From Bryobacterales bacterium (lineage in GTDB: Bacteria > Acidobacteriota > Terriglobia > Bryobacterales > Bryobacteraceae), in contig CANIIC010000013.1 of NCBI GenBank assembly GCA_947467395.1, forward strand, positions 1 to 45,743: DNA of 45,743 nt. The letters run 5' to 3'. Each line of letters starts with the position of its first letter. The stretch's first letter is position 1. Shown one piece after another: positions 33,326-42,383 of the stretch. The position numbers and the translations under genes are program-made. The notes below the pieces were generated by a model, which made no database searches, had not been told where the DNA came from, and was given only the letters and a program-made list of their open reading frames with translations.

Positions 33326-35854
33326 CAGCTCGCGATAGAGTTGCTTTTGAACGGTGGCCATTGCTGGCCACCCATAGACACGCTCGGCGCTTGCACGCGC
33401 GTGTGTTTCCAAGGCCTGACGTTCTGCGGGTGACTGCAGCAGCCGGTTGATGAACTCTGCCAGTTGCTGTGAATCATCTGAGACCAATACATCTGCGCCG
33501 CGTTCTAACTCCAGCCCGTGAATTCCAGCTTCGGTAGATACGATCGCCTTGCCCATGGCCATCGCTTCCACGATCTTCACGTTCGTGCCTGCCGATGCTA
33601 CCAGCGGCGCGATCACCACCGTAGCGTTTCGATAGGCGGGCCGGACGTCGGAAACAAAGCCCTCGACCTGGACCCCGGGCTGCTGCAAGTCCCAGAATCG
33701 CGTGTGGTTCTGCCCGGCGATGACGTGAAGCGTCACGTCGTGCAACTGCGGGAAGACCTCTTTCAAGAAGAACTCCAGGGCCAGCACGTTGGGCTTGTGG
33801 GCGAAGGATCCGATGAACAGCAGGCGGCGCGGTTGGGGCGCGTCTGGTGAGGGCTGGAAGCGCACCAGATCGACTCCGTTGCCGATCGTGATCGCTTTGT
33901 CTCCTACGACGGCTCGGTCCTTCTCGGACATCGTGACAACCCGCGTCACGTTGCGCCATGCTTCCGTCTCAAACCCGAGCCATAGATCGTGCTGGCGGCG
34001 CGTCTCCCAATCGCTGGTTTCAGGCCGCGCGAGCATCTGCGCGTAGAGGTCGTAGGTGATGTCGTGTTCCACCAGGATCGTCGGCACGCGGCAATCCTTG
34101 GAGTAGGCGGCCATCTGCGTGAACTCCAGTTGCACGGTCTGCGGGCTCCACTTCGCGATGGATTGCTTGAGTGCCGCATGGAAGGTCGGTGTGTCGAATT
34201 CTTCCACCGTGTCGGGCCTGCCGCGCGAGACCACTGCATGCGAGCCCTTGCGATGAACTGTGACTACTTCGACGCACAGGTCCAGAAGCTCCCGCGGGAC
34301 CGGGCGTGGCTCTTCGACGAAGGCGACCAGGATCACCTCGAACTCGTCCACCGTCTCACGAATCAGGTTGTAGATGCGGACGGCGGCTCCGTGCGAGAGC
34401 GGGAAGGGAAGATACGGGCTGGCGATCAGGATGCGCGGCTTGTTCGATGCTCCGCGGCCCGGAAACACAGCCACTTGTCCATTGAGCAGATCAAGGAACG
34501 CACAGTCGCTCTTGATTACGGGCAGCGGTGCCATCTCCGCGGCCTCGGCCAATACTTCCGAGTTGCCGAGTGCCTTCAGTCGCAGCACCTGATGGTTCCA
34601 CATCGCCTCGAAGCGATTCGGGTCACTGATCGCACGCGCCAGGAAGCGCGTGTAGTTTACTTCGAGAGCCAAATTCAGTTCGTCCGACGTGAAGTATCGC
34701 GATGTGGTCGTGCGATGTTGATGCAGGACGCGAGCCCCGGCGCAGTACACGCTGGGCCAGTTACGCGACCAGCCGCGCACGCCCAGGTCCAGATCTTCTA
34801 CGTAAGCCGGCGTGTAGACTTCATCGAATCCGCCAAGCGCGGCGAGCTTCGCTCCGTCGTACAGCGAACAACCGCCGCTGCCATAGAGCACGTAGCTCTG
34901 ATCCTCGCCTTCCATGGGAATATCGCAGCGGAGGGGAAGGTCAGTCACTCCGGGTTCCGGATCCAGCACTGTCTTGCCGGTTTCTTCGCGACGCTGGCCT
35001 TCAGGCAGGAAGATCTGGGCAGAGGCACAAAACAGCTCCGGGACTTGGTCAAACGCCGCACGCAGAGCTTCGAGAAAGCCGGGCTCTACCTCCATGTCGT
35101 TATTGAGGGCGCAGATGTGAGAGTAACTGGCGCGCGCGATGCCCCGGTTCATAGCGACGGCGAACGACAACGGCTCCGGATTGAATTCGACGACAACGGT
35201 TGGGTACAACTGCCTGAGCCAGTCAGTGGTTCCGTCGGTCGATCCGTTATCGACGACGATCACCTCGTCGGCGGTGGCCAAACCCGGCAGGCACTTTGCC
35301 AGCAAGTCGCCTCCATCGCGCGACGGGATCACCACGGAGATGCCTGGCCGTTTCGGTTGCGCGGGCTTCGGTAGCTGCGCGATCGGTCGAGTCGCCACTA
35401 ATTCCCGACCTCGCGCCAATGCACGGCGATAGAGGAGCGACAAGCGGAACTGTTCGGGGTTCAAGAGCCGGACAGCCGTATTCAGCTTCGCTTTCAGCCC
35501 CTGTTTCTTCTGTCGCGCGCGATGCTGTGCCACGGTGGTCGCGCCGGTTTCATCGAACCAGTCCACATCCTCGCCCAAGACTGTCTCACCAATGGAACGC
35601 AAAGCGTCGTACGGGGCACTGGGGTCCAGCAAGATCGCCCCGACCAGAATCTCGCGATCTCCCAAACGGGAGCCGAGGAGTTCCAGGTTTTCCTGTTCCG
35701 ACCGTTTGATGTGGAACGGGATCCACTCTCCGTGTGTGGGCGCAAACTCCGAGAACACGACCAGCGGCAAGTCCTGCGGAAGGCGCGCGATCGTATCCTC
35801 AATCAGCCTCGGAGAGCCTGAGCCAAACAGAATACGGATGGGCGGCTGCTTCAA
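33302..35854 (-). CDS. Two-domain glycosyltransferase, GT2 fused to GT4
   Basis: 850 residues. Residues 1-165 form an N-terminal region I cannot assign. A GT2 domain follows with ISVVIPSRD (172-180), VDNGSTDGT (201-209) and the acidic NND (251-253, the usual DxD place). From about 475 a GT4/GT-B domain begins with ILIASPYLPFP, later FIGSFAHKPN (about 681) and EAMAMGKAIVST (about 766). Two transferase activities in one chain suggest assembly of two sugars in sequence on a surface polymer or protein. Its start overlaps the toroid gene by 4 bases, so they are co-expressed. Confidence 0.9.
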   Translation of the reverse strand: MKQPPIRILFGSGSPRLIEDTIARLPQDLPLVVFSEFAPTHGEWIPFHIKRSEQENLELLGSRLGDREILVGAILLDPSAPYDALRSIGETVLGEDVDWFDETGATTVAQHRARQKKQGLKAKLNTAVRLLNPEQFRLSLLYRRALARGRELVATRPIAQLPKPAQPKRPGISVVIPSRDGGDLLAKCLPGLATADEVIVVDNGSTDGTTDWLRQLYPTVVVEFNPEPLSFAVAMNRGIARASYSHICALNNDMEVEPGFLEALRAAFDQVPELFCASAQIFLPEGQRREETGKTVLDPEPGVTDLPLRCDIPMEGEDQSYVLYGSGGCSLYDGAKLAALGGFDEVYTPAYVEDLDLGVRGWSRNWPSVYCAGARVLHQHRTTTSRYFTSDELNLALEVNYTRFLARAISDPNRFEAMWNHQVLRLKALGNSEVLAEAAEMAPLPVIKSDCAFLDLLNGQVAVFPGRGASNKPRILIASPYLPFPLSHGAAVRIYNLIRETVDEFEVILVAFVEEPRPVPRELLDLCVEVVTVHRKGSHAVVSRGRPDTVEEFDTPTFHAALKQSIAKWSPQTVQLEFTQMAAYSKDCRVPTILVEHDITYDLYAQMLARPETSDWETRRQHDLWLGFETEAWRNVTRVVTMSEKDRAVVGDKAITIGNGVDLVRFQPSPDAPQPRRLLFIGSFAHKPNVLALEFFLKEVFPQLHDVTLHVIAGQNHTRFWDLQQPGVQVEGFVSDVRPAYRNATVVIAPLVASAGTNVKIVEAMAMGKAIVSTEAGIHGLELERGADVLVSDDSQQLAEFINRLLQSPAERQALETHARASAERVYGWPAMATVQKQLYRELLQLAPKD

Positions 35855-36936
35855 ATCAGTTCCGCGAGCGCGAAGTTCCAGCGGTTGTTTTGATGGTCAT
35901 CCCACAGAGCGAGTGCCTGCACGCAGAACCCGGTGGACACCGGATTCGAGAACGGCAGGATCTCCGAACCCTTGCGCCCGAACCAGAAGCCGCCGTTCAA
36001 GTGAGGATCGTTCGAGGTTGCCTGGAATGATGCCGCCCGCGCGGCTTCGTCCGCAGCTGCCGCTTCATTCAGGGGAACGATGCCCATGTGATGCGCCGTC
36101 AGCCGAACGCGAAGGATCTGCGCGCTGACGTCGGAGCGTTCGAACACCGGTGCGATCTGGCGGAGCAGCGTGCCGGCGCGATCGAGCCCCCAAGCCAGTG
36201 CGGCCCGGGCCTCAGCATGTTCGGTAGCCGCCAGCAGCGCTTCCAGGAAGTAGCTGTAGGCGTGCAGGCGATCCATCACCTTTTCCTGATTGGGCTCGTC
36301 CGATAGAAACGTTTCATGTGTCGCGAGCGCCATTGCCAGCGCGACGTTGAACATGCGCGCGGCATGTTCGTCATCCATCTCACGCCAAATCAGTGCTGAC
36401 TTCAGCTGGTAGCATCCCGGCTGGCGGGACCACCGGGGCTCCTCCGCCAGTGGCTCCTTCATCGGAACGGAGATCACCGGATAGAAACTGCTGTCGCCCA
36501 GGAAATCGAACCCCAAAGAGAGCGCTGCGTCCTGAGCGCGGGAGCGGAAGCGCTCGTCACCCGTCGCGCGATACACCGCCATCAGCCCGCGAGCAATGAT
36601 GCCCAAGTCGAAGAAGTAGGCTAGATCGGAGCCCGGCTCAAAGGGGAAGGTGTTCGCGGCCTCATCCCAAGCGATGTTGGTCAGAAAGTTCGCGGAGCGC
36701 ACGGCCGCATCCAGATACGCCTGTTCGCCCGTCCGCTTGTACAGATAGACGAGGGTGCTCGCGGCGTAGCCGGTGATTTCACTGGAGACCGGGAGATTGG
36801 CGTGTTCCGCTGCGCGATAGTACCGAGCGACGCCGCCGTTGGGTTCCTGGATGCCGGATCGGAGAAACCACGTGCCGGCCTGCTTCTGGACAACTTCGAT
36901 AGGTGCCAACTCACGATTGTATAATGAGGGCGCCAT
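35851..36936 (-). CDS. Alpha/alpha-toroid protein, glycan-related
   Basis: 361 residues, all-helical with repeated aromatic and small-residue motifs (YYRAAEHANLPVSSEITGY, YAASTLVYLYKRTGE, DLGIIARGLMAVYRATGDE). This is the pattern of (alpha/alpha)6 barrels seen in N-acylglucosamine epimerases, unsaturated glucuronyl hydrolases and thioredoxin-linked YyaL-type proteins. Catalytic residues cannot be fixed. The ATG at 36936 shares bases with the ATG of the divergent gene at 36935 and lies beside its -10 box, so a downstream start such as TTG at 36909 is possible. Likely works with the GT2-GT4 protein. Confidence 0.7.
   Translation of the reverse strand: MAPSLYNRELAPIEVVQKQAGTWFLRSGIQEPNGGVARYYRAAEHANLPVSSEITGYAASTLVYLYKRTGEQAYLDAAVRSANFLTNIAWDEAANTFPFEPGSDLAYFFDLGIIARGLMAVYRATGDERFRSRAQDAALSLGFDFLGDSSFYPVISVPMKEPLAEEPRWSRQPGCYQLKSALIWREMDDEHAARMFNVALAMALATHETFLSDEPNQEKVMDRLHAYSYFLEALLAATEHAEARAALAWGLDRAGTLLRQIAPVFERSDVSAQILRVRLTAHHMGIVPLNEAAAADEAARAASFQATSNDPHLNGGFWFGRKGSEILPFSNPVSTGFCVQALALWDDHQNNRWNFALAELI
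36920..36925 (+). promoter_or_regulatory. Consensus -10 (TATAAT) in a possibly two-way promoter
   Basis: TATAAT, preceded by G and followed by GAGGG; ATG 36935 begins 9 bases after it. On the minus strand the same bases give TTATACAAT, also -10-like. The 12-base string GTATAATGAGGG occurs again, on the minus strand, at 40922-40911. Confidence 0.5.
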
Positions 36937-37573
36937 GAGACTGCACGGGTTGGCGTGGATTTTCGCGACCGTTGCTTGCGCTTCGGAGATGCCGACGGGC
37001 TACTTTCACGGCACGATGGTCGGCTGGACGGGTACTCCGAAGGCTGGTGTGCTCTCGGCGAAGGCCGCAAACGGTGACGTCTTCGAGTGCCGTTACGACG
37101 CCAAGACCTACCTGGAATACGAGAAACATCGCGTCACTGCCGACAAGTATCTCGAAGGGGATCCGCTCGAACTGCTGGTGCATCGGCGTCCCGGCGAAGC
37201 GGTCTGCTACATTCTGTCCGGAGAGTTTGTTCCGCCGGCGAAAGTAGTTCGCCCCACCAAGCAGCAGGAGCTGAAGGCCGCGAATATGGCGCGGGCGGCC
37301 CGTCCGCCTGTGGAACGCCACGGCACGCGCCGCGTCGCCGGAGTGGTGGCGAAGGTGACGGATCGTTCTGTCGTGATTCACACACGCGAAGGGGATGAGG
37401 AGACATTTGTCTTCCGTGTGGACACGCGGTTCGTGGGGAATGGGTTCCGGCTGGAGCGATCCGACGTGAAGGTGAATCAGCGGTTGGAAGTAGAGGCGGG
37501 TAGGAACGTAGACGGTGAGTTGGAGGCCTTCCAACTCACTTGGGGAACTCTATCTGTACCGAGCAGGCCCTAA
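36935..37573 (+). CDS. Secreted beta-rich protein with two OB/DUF5666-like repeats
   Basis: 212 residues from ATG 36935; the frame extends upstream to 36839 but that part lacks a signal. A signal peptide (MRLHGLAWIFATVACASE) precedes two beta-barrel-like halves. The second half (about 130-210) reads GVVAKVTDRSVVIHT, FRVDTRFVGNG and DVKVNQRLEVEAG, the rhythm of DUF5666-like domains; the first (about 25-105) has a similar layout. They may be an internal duplication. It shares its start region with the divergent toroid gene. Function unknown. Confidence 0.72.
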   Translation: MRLHGLAWIFATVACASEMPTGYFHGTMVGWTGTPKAGVLSAKAANGDVFECRYDAKTYLEYEKHRVTADKYLEGDPLELLVHRRPGEAVCYILSGEFVPPAKVVRPTKQQELKAANMARAARPPVERHGTRRVAGVVAKVTDRSVVIHTREGDEETFVFRVDTRFVGNGFRLERSDVKVNQRLEVEAGRNVDGELEAFQLTWGTLSVPSRP

Positions 37574-38199
37574 GCCCACTCGCGTTCCAGCATCCGCGAG
37601 TATTCGCCCGATGCGTAGATCTCGTAGATGAAGCCGCAGTCTTTGATTTCGGTGAACGTCGCCGCGCCCTGCTTGCACTGGAAAATCTGGTCGGCGAAGC
37701 GATAGTAGTTGCGGATGAAATCGTCGGTCAGCATGTCGCGCGAAGGGATGTCCGCAAACAGGGCATTCAGGCCCAGTGCGCGGCCGAAGATGGCGCGGTA
37801 ATCGATGACGCCCCACTTGCGCAGCTTGGCTTCCACGTCAGGCGGCGCGCATTGAATCAGGTGCGCGGCGAAGCTCTGTTCCTTGATGCCGCAATGTTCC
37901 AGTTCCGGCTGGCGCTTCACGAATTCCATGCACTGTTCGATCCAGCGCACCAGGTCGCGGCCCACATAGTAGAGCATGCGGATTTCCTGGTAACGGCCAT
38001 CGAGCAACGCGCGATCCAAGGCGATCTTGTCCCGGTCCCCGGAAGGCAACAGACCCTGCAGCATCAGGCTGGCGCGCGAGCTTTCGACCAGCTTGCCCGG
38101 GCCGTTGGCGTCCGCAAACGGATGCAGAATCAGCGGGGGCAGCTTGTAGCTATTTTCGGTCGGGATGCTGGGGTTCGGGACTGTCGTTCGGGTCATCAT
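37570..38199 (-). CDS. Conserved-looking hypothetical cytosolic protein
   Basis: 209 residues from ATG 38199; ATG 38196 and TTG 38226 are alternatives. No signal or membrane segment; mostly helical with several aromatic clusters (RMLYYVGRDLVRWIEQCMEF, DDFIRNYYRFADQIFQ). It is basic and Cys-containing (four Cys) without a spaced metal motif. I recognise no family. Its stop codon overlaps that of the secreted protein on the other strand, and it is 42 bases downstream of the M28 peptidase gene on the same strand. Confidence 0.6.
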   Translation of the reverse strand: MMTRTTVPNPSIPTENSYKLPPLILHPFADANGPGKLVESSRASLMLQGLLPSGDRDKIALDRALLDGRYQEIRMLYYVGRDLVRWIEQCMEFVKRQPELEHCGIKEQSFAAHLIQCAPPDVEAKLRKWGVIDYRAIFGRALGLNALFADIPSRDMLTDDFIRNYYRFADQIFQCKQGAATFTEIKDCGFIYEIYASGEYSRMLEREWA

Positions 38200-38241
38200 T
38201 TCGCTCGTCTTGCGCCTTGATCGCAAGGCAAGTATGACAAA

Positions 38242-40041
38242 TCAACGGCGTTCAGTGAGTAGTACTTTGGCCTCAATTGTTTGATCACCCCTAAGTACTT
38301 GCACTAGTACTTCGTCTCCAGCCTTATGGGACTGGAGTGCGTAGGTAAAGTCGTATAAGTTACTGATTTCTTTGGAGTCAAACCGAATCAGGATGTCCCC
38401 GGGGCGTAGTCCTGCTTTTGCCGCCGGAGTACCATCTCGGACGTCGGCGAAGCGAACTCCTTTGGGCGGCTCGTTGAAGTCTGGGACGCTTCCGAAGTTT
38501 GGTCCATAACCGCTGCTCACAGGAGTACCACCCGAATGTGGGTCGGCCGATTTCTCCGCGACACGCTGGAATACCGGCCGCTCGGGGGCGTTCACAATGG
38601 CAGTGGCGATATCGGCAACGTAGTCCACAAGGTCAGCTGCGCGAGGCGCATCAATCTTATCGGAGGTGTCGCTCGGTTTGTGATAGTCGCCGTGCAGTCC
38701 GGAGAAGAAAAACACCACCGGGATCTGTTTGCCATTGAAAGAAATATGGTCGCTGCCGCCGTACCCTGTCGACTCAGACAGATCCACATTCAGAGACGTG
38801 GGAACTTTCACGCCGGCCACCAGTGCGTCTAGCGTCGAGCCCGTACCCGTCCCGTTCACGTAGATCTTGCCTTCGCGGATGCGGCCGATCATATCCATGT
38901 TCAGCATGGCGACAGCCTTATCCAGCGGCAGCAACGGGTGTGCCGTGTAAAACGCGCTGCCCAGTAGTCCCAATTCTTCGCCGGCGAAGGTCATCAGCAG
39001 GATGCCGCGCTTCTGCTTCGGTTGCTTCGAGAACCACCGAGCCAGTTCGATGACGCCAGCCGTGCCCGACGCATTATCGTCGGCGCCGTGATGAATCTGC
39101 CCGATCTGCGACGGAGCCAGGGAGTGTTCGTCGCCCAGCCCCAGATGATCGTAGTGCGCGCCAATCACAACGTATTCGTCGGTGGTGCCGGGAATGTAGC
39201 CGATCACGTTGTGCACCGACTTCGATTCATGCACGATGTTCACCGTCATGCTCGCCGTCAGGTTCGTCAGCGGGAACGATTGCGGCTTCAGATCCTTGTC
39301 GATGCCGTCGATGATCGCGCGCAGGTCCTTGCCGGACGCCTTCAGCCAGGTTTCCGCTGTTTCGGCAGTCACTTGGACGAAGAACAACCCCGCGTCGGTG
39401 GGACCGCTGACCTGTCCGAACGCCATCATGGCGTCGCGTTCGCCCGGATGGTGAAATGTGTCGTTGATCAGAATCACGCCGCGAGCGCCGTGGTTCTTGG
39501 CGTTGATCGCTTTGTTGGTAAATGTCGCGTGGACGGTCGTTTCCTTGCCGTTGAAAACGCTCTTGGCATCGTCTTCCTGCGGCTCATGGCGCAGGATCAG
39601 GACATACTTGCCCTTCACGTCCAGACCTGCGTAATCGTCGTATTTCAGATCCGTGGCGGTGATGCCGTAGCCGCCGAAGACCACGGGAGCCGTCGGGCCC
39701 ACTCCGGTGCTAGAGAAGCTGAACGGGATGAAGCCCGTATTCAGTGCATACGTCTGTCGCTTCCCGTTGAGCGTCGACCGCAGCTGGTTGTTCGCGCTCA
39801 GTTTCGCGCCGAGGTTGGCGGTGAACGCCTGTTGATACGGCTTACCGGGGATCGGCTTCACGCCGAACGATTCAAATTGCGACTGGATGTATTTGGCCGC
39901 CTGCTCCAGTTCGGGGGAGCCGGTGGCGCGCCCCTTCATCGCATCAGAGGCCAGGAATTCGACATGCTTCTGATACGCGGCCGGGTCGACGTTTGCCGCC
40001 AACCCGAGGGTCGAAACGAGTACGAAGGCCGCGAGGCGCAT
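38242..40041 (-). CDS. Secreted M28 zinc aminopeptidase with C-terminal PDZ domain
   Basis: 599 residues from ATG 40041 (the open frame to 40203 is antisense or out of frame with the next gene and lacks a signal). Signal peptide MRLAAFVLVSTLGLAA. The M28 catalytic core has H296 (IGAHYDHLG), D321 (HGADDNASG), E355-E356 (TFAGEELGLLG), D383 (LNMDMIG) and H454 (GDYHKPSD), the full two-zinc set. A PA-like insert (about 110-250) and a PDZ domain (about 525-595, GLRPGDILIRFDS) are added. It probably removes N-terminal residues from peptides in the periplasm. It is one base behind the DsbA-like gene. Confidence 0.93.
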   Translation of the reverse strand: MRLAAFVLVSTLGLAANVDPAAYQKHVEFLASDAMKGRATGSPELEQAAKYIQSQFESFGVKPIPGKPYQQAFTANLGAKLSANNQLRSTLNGKRQTYALNTGFIPFSFSSTGVGPTAPVVFGGYGITATDLKYDDYAGLDVKGKYVLILRHEPQEDDAKSVFNGKETTVHATFTNKAINAKNHGARGVILINDTFHHPGERDAMMAFGQVSGPTDAGLFFVQVTAETAETWLKASGKDLRAIIDGIDKDLKPQSFPLTNLTASMTVNIVHESKSVHNVIGYIPGTTDEYVVIGAHYDHLGLGDEHSLAPSQIGQIHHGADDNASGTAGVIELARWFSKQPKQKRGILLMTFAGEELGLLGSAFYTAHPLLPLDKAVAMLNMDMIGRIREGKIYVNGTGTGSTLDALVAGVKVPTSLNVDLSESTGYGGSDHISFNGKQIPVVFFFSGLHGDYHKPSDTSDKIDAPRAADLVDYVADIATAIVNAPERPVFQRVAEKSADPHSGGTPVSSGYGPNFGSVPDFNEPPKGVRFADVRDGTPAAKAGLRPGDILIRFDSKEISNLYDFTYALQSHKAGDEVLVQVLRGDQTIEAKVLLTERR

Positions 40042-40042
40042 G

Positions 40043-40900
40043 TTATTTGGCTCCTGTGACTGCCGAAATCTCCAGCTTGAGTAACTGCTCCAGCACTTCC
40101 CACTGCAGGGTGCCTTCCAGCTTGCGGCCGTTGATGAACGAGGTGGGCGTTGCGTTGATGCCGAGTGACTTGCCCTCGGCGATGTTTGCGGCGACTTCGG
40201 CATCCGTAGCCTTCGTATCGATGCAGGTCTTCAGTGCCGCTGCATCCAACTTGTTCTCGCCCGCCCAGGTCAGGATCTTCTCGTTGAGCGTCTCCGGCTT
40301 GATGTCCTGCTGTGCTCCGTAGATCCAGTCGTGGAAGCCCCAGAACCCTTGCGCGTTCTGTTTGTAGACGCAGCGACCTGCATCCGACGCCGCGCGAGCC
40401 CACGGGTGAATCGATTCCAGAGGGAAATCCTTGAAGACCACTCGTACCTGATCGGTGAACGTCTTCTCCACGTTCTTTCGCACGATCTCAGCCTCGGCCT
40501 TGCAGTACGGGCACTGGAAGTCCCCGTAAATCGCCATGGTCACCGGAGCCTTGGCCCCACCACCGAAGCTCGGTTGCCCGTCGAGCTTCATCTTGTCGAG
40601 GTTGCCTTGAAACGGGTTGCGTGTCAGGTCGTAGGGTTCGCCCTTCACCATGCTGGTGCCGTCGGCCGACACGTAATAGCGCTCTTCCTTGCCTTGCCCG
40701 CTATAGGACAGGTGCACCACCACCTCGTTGAAGCCCTTCAAATACGGCGACGGCTTGGGGTCGTCGATCTGCACGGCGACCTGCGGGATCCACATTTCCA
40801 TGTGCCGCAAATACGCCTCGAAAGCAGCCTTATCGAAAGCCTTGGGCGCCTGTGCGAAGGCGGCCGTAGCACACAGCAGGAGCGTCGCAAGTTTCTTCAT
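40043..40900 (-). CDS. DsbA/DsbC-like periplasmic thiol oxidoreductase
   Basis: 285 residues from ATG 40900 (MKKLATLLLC signal peptide); ATG 40915 is inside the -10 box and not likely used. An N-terminal half (about 50-100) with SADGTSMVKGEPYDL resembles the DsbC dimerisation domain. The thioredoxin-like C-terminal half has C130-P-Y-C133 in GDFQCPYCK and a cis-Pro (NATPTSFING). A probable disulfide oxidase or isomerase of the Thioredoxin_4 group. It comes directly before the M28 peptidase gene, which may be its client since both are exported; that is an inference. Confidence 0.88.
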   Translation of the reverse strand: MKKLATLLLCATAAFAQAPKAFDKAAFEAYLRHMEMWIPQVAVQIDDPKPSPYLKGFNEVVVHLSYSGQGKEERYYVSADGTSMVKGEPYDLTRNPFQGNLDKMKLDGQPSFGGGAKAPVTMAIYGDFQCPYCKAEAEIVRKNVEKTFTDQVRVVFKDFPLESIHPWARAASDAGRCVYKQNAQGFWGFHDWIYGAQQDIKPETLNEKILTWAGENKLDAAALKTCIDTKATDAEVAANIAEGKSLGINATPTSFINGRKLEGTLQWEVLEQLLKLEISAVTGAK

Positions 40901-40913
40901 GTGGGTGACCCTC

Positions 40914-40921
40914 ATTATACT
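40914..40921. promoter_or_regulatory. Overlapping divergent -10 boxes
   Basis: Plus strand: TATACT (40916-40921), followed by GGA and GTG 40925. Minus strand: TATAAT (40919-40914), followed 13 bases later by ATG 40900. One short A/T patch can thus serve both directions, as at 36920. Confidence 0.5.
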
Positions 40922-40924
40922 GGA

Positions 40925-42382
40925 GTGTTGCAGAAGCTCTGCCTCATCGCGGCACTCGTTCTCCTCTATCTGACCAACCTGGGCGGAGTCGGTTTCCTTG
41001 GTCCGGACGAGCCGCGCTATGCCTCCATCGGCCGTGAGATGGCGCAGTCCGGCGACTGGATCACACCTCGCCTAGACGGCCAGCCGTGGTTCGAAAAACC
41101 GCCGCTGCTGTACTGGACGACCGCCGCAGGGAATCGGCTCGGTTTAGAGGATGAGTGGGCGGCTCGCTTGCCCGTCGCCTTGATCGGACTGCTGTTCCTG
41201 TTGTTCTTCTACAACACGCTGGAACGCGAGTTTAACCGCAGAATCGCGCTCACCGGGACCGCAATCCTCGGGACCTCGGCAGGCTGGGCGTCGCTGAGCT
41301 TCGCCGCCGTCACCGACATGCCGATGGCTGCGACGATGAACGCCGCGATGCTGATTGCGCTGTTCGGGCCGCAGGCGCTGGGTGCCCGCAGCACCGGCGG
41401 TCGTGAATCCCGCTACGGGGCGCAGGGCTACCTGGCGGGCTTCTTATTGGGGCTCGCTGTACTCGCCAAAGGCTTCGTGCCGATCGTGTTGATCGCTCCG
41501 GTGTTCCTGGTGGCACGTGGCAAGCGCATGCGCATGATCCTGACCTGTATCGCCACAGCCGCCCCGTGGTACATCCTCTGCTACCTCCAGAATGGTGCGG
41601 CCTTCTGGGATGAGTTCTTCTGGAAGCATCACGTCTCCCGCTTCTTTAGCCCCGCGCTCGAACACGTGCAACCCTTCTGGTTCCCGACCGCTGTGCTGCT
41701 GGGCGGGTTGTTCCCGTGGATTCCGCTGGTGGGCCTGATCGGCAGACGCCGGTCGCTGGACGATGAGCGAGTCCGCTTCCTGGGCCTGTACCTGATCTAT
41801 GGCCTGATCTTCTTCTCTGTATCCACCAACAAACTGCCCGCTTATGTGCTGCCCCTGATGCCTGCGCTGGCCGTGGTTCTGGCCGTCGCGCTCGAAAAGA
41901 CCCGAGCGGCTGCTTCCTGGCTGGTCGCGTGCGCCTTACTGCTGGGCTTGATCCCGCTGATTTCCGCCATTTTGCCCGAGGCGCTCAATACCGGCATCAC
42001 GCACGTGCAGTGGAATGGGGGATTTGGCTGGCCCCTGCTGCTGCCCGCTGCCGTAGCGGTCGCCGCTTGGGCGCTGGCGAAGGACGACGCCGACCAGGAA
42101 TGGAGCGACCGCCGTCGCTGGGCGGCCCTGGTGATCGCCATCGGCTCCGTGGCGTCCGTCATGTATCTCAAGTCTTCGGCCTTTCCCGTCATGGATCGCA
42201 CCGTGTCTGTCCGGGCCTTCTGGCGCGAGCATGGCTCCGAAACACAAGGCGCTTGCGTCGACCAGGTTAAGCGAGCCTGGGTCTACGGCCTGAACTACTA
42301 CGCCCATCGGGGCATCCCCGATTGCATCGCCGGAGCCTCGCCGCGCATCGTAACAAAGGCGGGTTCGCTCGCCGTCGAATAA
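40925..42382 (+). CDS. GT83/GT39-type membrane glycosyltransferase (ArnT/PMT-like)
   Basis: 485 residues from GTG 40925 (or TTG 40928). The long upstream frame to 40331 is antisense to the DsbA-like gene and is not part of it. About a dozen membrane helices; the conserved GPDEPRYASIGREM loop with the catalytic-type D-E pair near residue 25, and WFEKPPLLYW follows. Such enzymes transfer a sugar from a polyprenyl phosphate donor to lipid A, protein or another acceptor outside. Which acceptor is unknown. A GC hairpin lies right after the stop. Confidence 0.92.
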   Translation: MLQKLCLIAALVLLYLTNLGGVGFLGPDEPRYASIGREMAQSGDWITPRLDGQPWFEKPPLLYWTTAAGNRLGLEDEWAARLPVALIGLLFLLFFYNTLEREFNRRIALTGTAILGTSAGWASLSFAAVTDMPMAATMNAAMLIALFGPQALGARSTGGRESRYGAQGYLAGFLLGLAVLAKGFVPIVLIAPVFLVARGKRMRMILTCIATAAPWYILCYLQNGAAFWDEFFWKHHVSRFFSPALEHVQPFWFPTAVLLGGLFPWIPLVGLIGRRRSLDDERVRFLGLYLIYGLIFFSVSTNKLPAYVLPLMPALAVVLAVALEKTRAAASWLVACALLLGLIPLISAILPEALNTGITHVQWNGGFGWPLLLPAAVAVAAWALAKDDADQEWSDRRRWAALVIAIGSVASVMYLKSSAFPVMDRTVSVRAFWREHGSETQGACVDQVKRAWVYGLNYYAHRGIPDCIAGASPRIVTKAGSLAVE

Positions 42383-42383
42383 A

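Noticed and set aside
40042-40203. N-terminal extension of the M28 peptidase
   Set aside because: It reads the end of the DsbA-like gene in another frame; ATG 40041 opens with a signal peptide.
40331-40924. Long N-terminal extension of the GT83 gene
   Set aside because: It is antisense to the DsbA-like gene; a promoter and GTG lie at 40916-40927.
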